Origin: Clostridia bacterium
GTDB taxonomy: Bacteria; Bacillota; Clostridia; Oscillospirales; Acutalibacteraceae
Assembly (NCBI GenBank): GCA_024404065.1
Contig: JAKSQR010000057.1
Location: 1 to 8,672, forward strand
Length of the DNA: 8,672 bases
Reading direction: 5' to 3'
Shown here: in pieces, positions 5,102 through 8,672 of the stretch
How positions within the stretch are numbered: the stretch's first letter is position 1
Layout of the letters: each line of letters begins with the position of its first letter
Made by a program: the position numbers and the translations under genes
Notes under the pieces: model-generated
Databases searched by the model: none
Seen by the model: only the letters and a program-made list of their open reading frames with translations
What the model was told of the DNA's origin: nothing

Positions 5102-8100
5102 TTATTCAGCCTCTTCTGAATTTTCAGGTGTTTCTTCAGGAATTTCTGCTTCGGTTTCTTCGGCAAATTCCTCTGTGATTACATCTGCTTCGTCATCAGC
5201 TGTTTCTGCTTCCTGAGTATCATCTGAAGGCTCTTCGCTGTTTTCTTCTGTAACTTCAGCTTCGTCTTCTTCAGGGGCTTTCTCGCTATCCTCAGGGGTA
5301 TTTTCGTCATTTTCATACTCCCCTGTTTCAAGGTTAATCTCTTCAGGGTAAAGCTCCATATTTCTTACCCTTTCAGCCTCTCTCTTCATCTCATCGTAAT
5401 CTTCCTGAGCCTTACGGCACATAGCCTCATACTTCTTATCAAATGTAGGCTTAAGAGTTTTGAAAAGTACAGCTGCAATTATAAGCATAAGAATTGCTGC
5501 AACAGAGATTATAATGCCTTCCATAAGACCTCTCTGCTCATATTTAATCTCAACCTTATGCTCACCCTTTGCAATATTGAAGCAAAGGTAGGCATCCTCA
5601 AGTGCGATATAATCATCAGCCTTTAAGGGCTTGCCATCAACCTTTATCTTCCAGCCTCTGTCGTAGGGTATGGAGGTAAATACTACCTGGTCTTTTTCTG
5701 CATTGACTGTACCTGCAATGTAGGTTTCGTCAAAGGTTTCTACATCCATTGCACCGCTCTGAAGCTTTTTATAGCCCTTTGCAAGTGCATCCTCATTTAC
5801 ATAGTATGGGTAGAAATCCATGTGGCAATATTTGCCCTTGTCTGCATCAATATCAACTGTAACATAAACAGGGTTATCTGCTGATACAAGACCTAAATCA
5901 AAGATGTAGGGCTCATCAATACCCTGTACGTGTGTTTCCTCACCCTTTGCAATGCTTAACTCTTCAAAATCGTTTGAGTCTACAAAAAGGTAGCAATGCT
6001 GTGTATTTTCAGTAGTAAGCTCTACGGTAAGCTGACCGTCATTGCCTGCGTCTGTTTTTGTAAAGTAAACATCGCCTGTATCAAAGCCTGATACAATCTC
6101 ATCAATATTGCTGTAGCTTATTTCACCTACAGTCATCTGCTCAAATACGTACTCCTCACCTGAGGCAAGCTCAAACCACTCGCCCTGTGTAAGGAAGGGG
6201 TTATTGTACTCTGAATACCACTCCTTAATTCCCTTATCTACTGTAAAGGCGATGGGCAGCCAGTAATTATTCTGATAAGCGGTAAACTTATCAAAGGTGG
6301 CAACCTGAGTGTAATAGCTGCTGTCATCTATAATTACATTCTCATCATTATCTACAATATATTTAAGGGAGTTCATCATATTGTAAACGGGAGTCTGCAT
6401 ATAATAGGTGTAGGAGTTAATAAAGTTTGAGTAAACACCTAAATTACTCTGCATATTTGCCATTTTTTCGTAAGCCATGGATGAGAAGGTGGAAATACCA
6501 TTGTAGCCAAACCATGCAGGGTCCATTCTTGCCCTGTTGTAGGTAAGCTCCATACGGTAGCTCTTATCACCCTTTTCTCTCTCATCAAGCACAGCCTTAA
6601 CCTGCTGGAAGCTGTTGTAATCCCCTGCATAGCTCTGCTTGGTCTGTGACATACTGTATCTGTCAGTATTAGCGCAGGCAATCTCTGCAATTACGGTGCA
6701 GAGCAGGATAACTGCAATGGCAGATTTCTGCCTTTTTTCATCCTTGAGAAGGTAGAAAATAAGTGTGTAGGTTACTACAAAAATTACGCTGAGAAGTACT
6801 GTGATATCCTCAACATTCTTTGAGCCGATTTCCTGCACAAGTATTATCATAAATACTACTGCAACGCCTGAGCCAAGTATCTGCCTGCCTGTATACTCCT
6901 TCAGGTTTACAAATGCCTTGTATGCCATTACAAGCAGTACGAAGCAGTACATAAATGAAAATCTGTAGGGCAGGTCATTGGGGAAGTGGAAGCCGTGCCA
7001 TATATAGTTAAGGTAATTTATGCTGAAGCTGAAGTAAATAATTGCAAGTGTAAATACGGAGCCGATTTTCTCTTTAAGAGTAATCTTCTTTGAGAAAATG
7101 TAGAGGGGTACAAGTATAAGGGTACCCATACCGCAAAATACATTTGGTAATACATCATCACCGCTTGAGCGGATTGTGGGGTCAACTGAAGCAAGGTGAT
7201 TTGCAAGGAAATCAAATACTGAGAAATAAATTCTGTAGCCGTTTGGCCATGTGCCTGAGGTAGCTGAGCAGGATTTAAGAATTAAGAATGTAGGTATAAG
7301 TGCAAAGGCTGCAAGTGCGCCTGATGCTATGGATGCAAGGCCGAAGGTTACACCGCCTCTTAAAAGCACGCTGCCCTTGATTTTTTCTTTTAATTTATAC
7401 TGCTTGTTGCCCTCACCATCAAGGTAATAGGTAGTTCTCTCTGTAAATGATAAAAATTCGTAATTTGAGATAAAGTAAACTACAAAATAAATTACTGAGA
7501 ATATACAGGTCATATAACCCATATAGTAGTTTGAAAGAAGTGTAAGGGTAAGTGCAGCAATGTAAACTGAGGGCTTTCTGCGGTTTATAATACGCTCAAC
7601 GCCATACATAACCATGGGAAAATATACCATGGCATCAATCCACATTACATTCCAGTAATATGCTACAAAGTAGCCGCACATTGCATAAAGCACACCGAAG
7701 GCAGCAGTTGTAAAATCGTGCCTCTTCTGTGACTTTTTAAGGTAAAGGGTAAATGAGCCTGCTGCAAAGGCTGCCTTTGCAAGTATCATAGCTGCAATAG
7801 CCTCTGGCATATTCTTATGGCCAAGTAAAAGCATAAATATTGCACTTGGGCTTGCAAGGTAGTTAAAGTAGTTACCAAGGAATGGTCCGCCAAGGCCTGT
7901 ATTCCAGGAGTAAATCATACTCTTTAAGCCTGTGACTCTGTCGTAAAGCTCTGCAAAAAGAGGGCCATACTGGTGGTAAAGGTCCATTCTGAGAATGGTG
8001 GTATCACCAAAGGGGAAAAGATTATAGCAGAAATATACAAGCACCATAATGAGTGCTGTGCACATTACTGAAATCCAGCAATATGAGCAATCTGAAAAGA

Positions 8101-8140
8101 TTCGCTGGAATATGCTATGTTTGTTTGGATTTTTATTCAT
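5102..8140 (-). CDS. YfhO-family polytopic membrane protein, putative envelope glycosyltransferase
   Basis: This 1012-residue protein matches the YfhO family. Family markers are an N-terminal membrane segment (~23-43), RMDLYHQYGPLFAELY at ~51-66 with a candidate catalytic Asp53 as in GT-C glycosyltransferases, SWNTGLGGPFLGNYFNYLASP at ~78-98, and the late extracellular signature SIPYDRGWKIKVDGKPL at ~823-839. About a dozen hydrophobic segments lie within 23-490, then an external domain (~495-870), a last membrane segment (~872-896), a basic helical stretch and a highly acidic tail (941-1012). In Bacillus and Listeria, YfhO relatives are needed to add sugars to lipoteichoic acid. Whether this one does so is inference, and its substrate is unknown. 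The start at 8140 overlaps the upstream phosphoesterase by 8 nt and has a strong GGAGGA site 7 nt away, suggesting coupled translation. Confidence 0.88.
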   Translation of the reverse strand: MNKNPNKHSIFQRIFSDCSYCWISVMCTALIMVLVYFCYNLFPFGDTTILRMDLYHQYGPLFAELYDRVTGLKSMIYSWNTGLGGPFLGNYFNYLASPSAIFMLLLGHKNMPEAIAAMILAKAAFAAGSFTLYLKKSQKRHDFTTAAFGVLYAMCGYFVAYYWNVMWIDAMVYFPMVMYGVERIINRRKPSVYIAALTLTLLSNYYMGYMTCIFSVIYFVVYFISNYEFLSFTERTTYYLDGEGNKQYKLKEKIKGSVLLRGGVTFGLASIASGALAAFALIPTFLILKSCSATSGTWPNGYRIYFSVFDFLANHLASVDPTIRSSGDDVLPNVFCGMGTLILVPLYIFSKKITLKEKIGSVFTLAIIYFSFSINYLNYIWHGFHFPNDLPYRFSFMYCFVLLVMAYKAFVNLKEYTGRQILGSGVAVVFMIILVQEIGSKNVEDITVLLSVIFVVTYTLIFYLLKDEKRQKSAIAVILLCTVIAEIACANTDRYSMSQTKQSYAGDYNSFQQVKAVLDEREKGDKSYRMELTYNRARMDPAWFGYNGISTFSSMAYEKMANMQSNLGVYSNFINSYTYYMQTPVYNMMNSLKYIVDNDENVIIDDSSYYTQVATFDKFTAYQNNYWLPIAFTVDKGIKEWYSEYNNPFLTQGEWFELASGEEYVFEQMTVGEISYSNIDEIVSGFDTGDVYFTKTDAGNDGQLTVELTTENTQHCYLFVDSNDFEELSIAKGEETHVQGIDEPYIFDLGLVSADNPVYVTVDIDADKGKYCHMDFYPYYVNEDALAKGYKKLQSGAMDVETFDETYIAGTVNAEKDQVVFTSIPYDRGWKIKVDGKPLKADDYIALEDAYLCFNIAKGEHKVEIKYEQRGLMEGIIISVAAILMLIIAAVLFKTLKPTFDKKYEAMCRKAQEDYDEMKREAERVRNMELYPEEINLETGEYENDENTPEDSEKAPEEDEAEVTEENSEEPSDDTQEAETADDEADVITEEFAEETEAEIPEETPENSEEAE

Positions 8141-8672
8141 GAATAATTCCTCCGCCCAGATATTTACTATTGTAAGAGGGCTTTATATCAATACTGCCAT
8201 CGGGGTAAATAGTTGTAAGGGTTACACCCTGCATCCACTCACTCTCCGGCTTATTGAATTTTGTACCGATATGGTAGGGTGAATATCCGCCGTGCTGATT
8301 GTAAACAAGATATACACCTTTATATTCGCCGCACCAGCCATTTATATGGTCGTGACCTGCGTAAACAGCCTTTGTAGAGCCTTTCTCAAGTATGGCATCA
8401 AACATACCGCTGTTATAATCGGAGCTTGCTACCCCTTCATACTGCTCACCATAAAGGAGCTTGTACTCAGGGTTTGGGGTAAAGCCTGTTTCCTCATCCC
8501 CTGTGAATATGTTTTTATACTCAGGAAGGGGTATATGCATAAACATAAGGGATTTACATTCGCCGTATTTATCTTTGAGGGCATCTGTTTCTTTCTTATA
8601 AAACTCAATCTGCTCTTTCTTTAAGAAATCATAGCCCTTCATATCGTCAGGGATATTATACTCTTTTCTGTA
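8133..8672 (-). CDS. Calcineurin-like metallophosphoesterase, C-terminal part (cut by window edge)
   Basis: The minus-strand frame is open to the window edge and gives 179 residues ending at TAA 8133-8135. An internal Met at 8642 is not taken as the start, because ten in-frame residues (YRKEYNIPDD) lie upstream and the N-terminal metal motifs (DxH, GDxxD, GNHE) must be outside the window. The visible half carries FMHIPLPEY, whose His is a metal ligand, and AGHDHIN at about 8340-8360 with the GHxH metal and phosphate motif. FLKKEQIEFYKKE before these, and YNQHGGYSPYHIG after, resemble the Dcr2-like branch of the superfamily. No signal peptide can be judged, because the N-terminus is missing. 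The substrate is unknown. Overlap with the YfhO gene suggests the two are made together. Confidence 0.88.
   Translation of the reverse strand, partial: YRKEYNIPDDMKGYDFLKKEQIEFYKKETDALKDKYGECKSLMFMHIPLPEYKNIFTGDEETGFTPNPEYKLLYGEQYEGVASSDYNSGMFDAILEKGSTKAVYAGHDHINGWCGEYKGVYLVYNQHGGYSPYHIGTKFNKPESEWMQGVTLTTIYPDGSIDIKPSYNSKYLGGGIIHE
8148..8153 (-). promoter_or_regulatory. Ribosome binding site of the YfhO gene, inside the phosphoesterase gene
   Basis: On the minus strand GGAGGA lies 7 nt before the YfhO ATG and overlaps the last glycine codons of the phosphoesterase. It is the strongest such site in the window. It supports the start at 8140 and allows re-initiation by ribosomes finishing the upstream gene. 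Confidence 0.85.

Noticed and set aside
8049..8624. Plus-strand open frames opposite the phosphoesterase and the YfhO start
   Set aside because: They are antisense to genes with clear family motifs and have no family-like sequence of their own.
8133..8642. Met at 8642 as the true start of the phosphoesterase
   Set aside because: The frame stays open to the window edge and the N-terminal metal-binding motifs of the superfamily are missing, so the gene is cut off rather than short.
1..8672. A defence system, mobile element, CRISPR array or RNA gene
   Set aside because: I read both strands for recombinase, nuclease, reverse transcriptase or toxin motifs, spaced repeats and tRNA-like folds and found none; the gene content is housekeeping and envelope-related.

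Overview
The window looks like an ordinary chromosomal segment of a low-to-moderate GC Gram-positive anaerobe of the class Clostridia, most like the gut Oscillospiraceae/Ruminococcaceae. This rests on the clustered folate genes, a four-cysteine microprotein of a type I associate with Clostridia, Shine-Dalgarno sites of the GAGG/GGAGG type before nearly every gene, a YfhO-type membrane protein, and a secreted protein whose C-terminal amphipathic tail I associate with this group. No marker gene is present, so the placement is inference. I see no tRNA, rRNA, CRISPR array, insertion sequence, phage gene or integration site.

The left part (1-2985) is a tight plus-strand operon. It holds the 3' end of folP (dihydropteroate synthase), folB (dihydroneopterin aldolase), folK (HPPK), a 56-residue four-cysteine protein (probably DUF6472) that is absent from the supplied ORF set, and a 553-residue membrane-anchored protein resembling SurA/PrsA-type peptidyl-prolyl isomerases. 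Gaps are 1 to 11 nt, or a 4-nt ATGA overlap, and a clear rho-independent terminator closes the unit. FolB, FolK and FolP carry out consecutive steps from dihydroneopterin to dihydropteroate. The last two genes share the transcript but have no evident folate role.

The middle part (2986-5101) is a single plus-strand gene with its own sigma-A-like promoter. It encodes a 573-residue exported protein of unknown function with a signal peptide, a long helical region, a beta-rich region and a C-terminal amphipathic helix. It meets the minus-strand genes convergently at a region with three hairpins, one of them a strong terminator that can work in both directions, and two adjacent AT-rich palindromes.

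The right part (5102-8672) is a minus-strand pair: the C-terminal portion of a calcineurin-like metallophosphoesterase (Dcr2-like), overlapping by 8 nt a 1012-residue YfhO-family polytopic membrane protein with an unusual, very acidic C-terminal tail. YfhO relatives are linked to glycosylation of cell-envelope polymers, so the pair may act on the envelope, but that is inference.

I found no convincing new multi-gene system. The points most worth a second look are the exported protein and its tail, the acidic tail of the YfhO protein, the two parvulin-like halves of the anchored foldase-like protein, and the cysteine microprotein.
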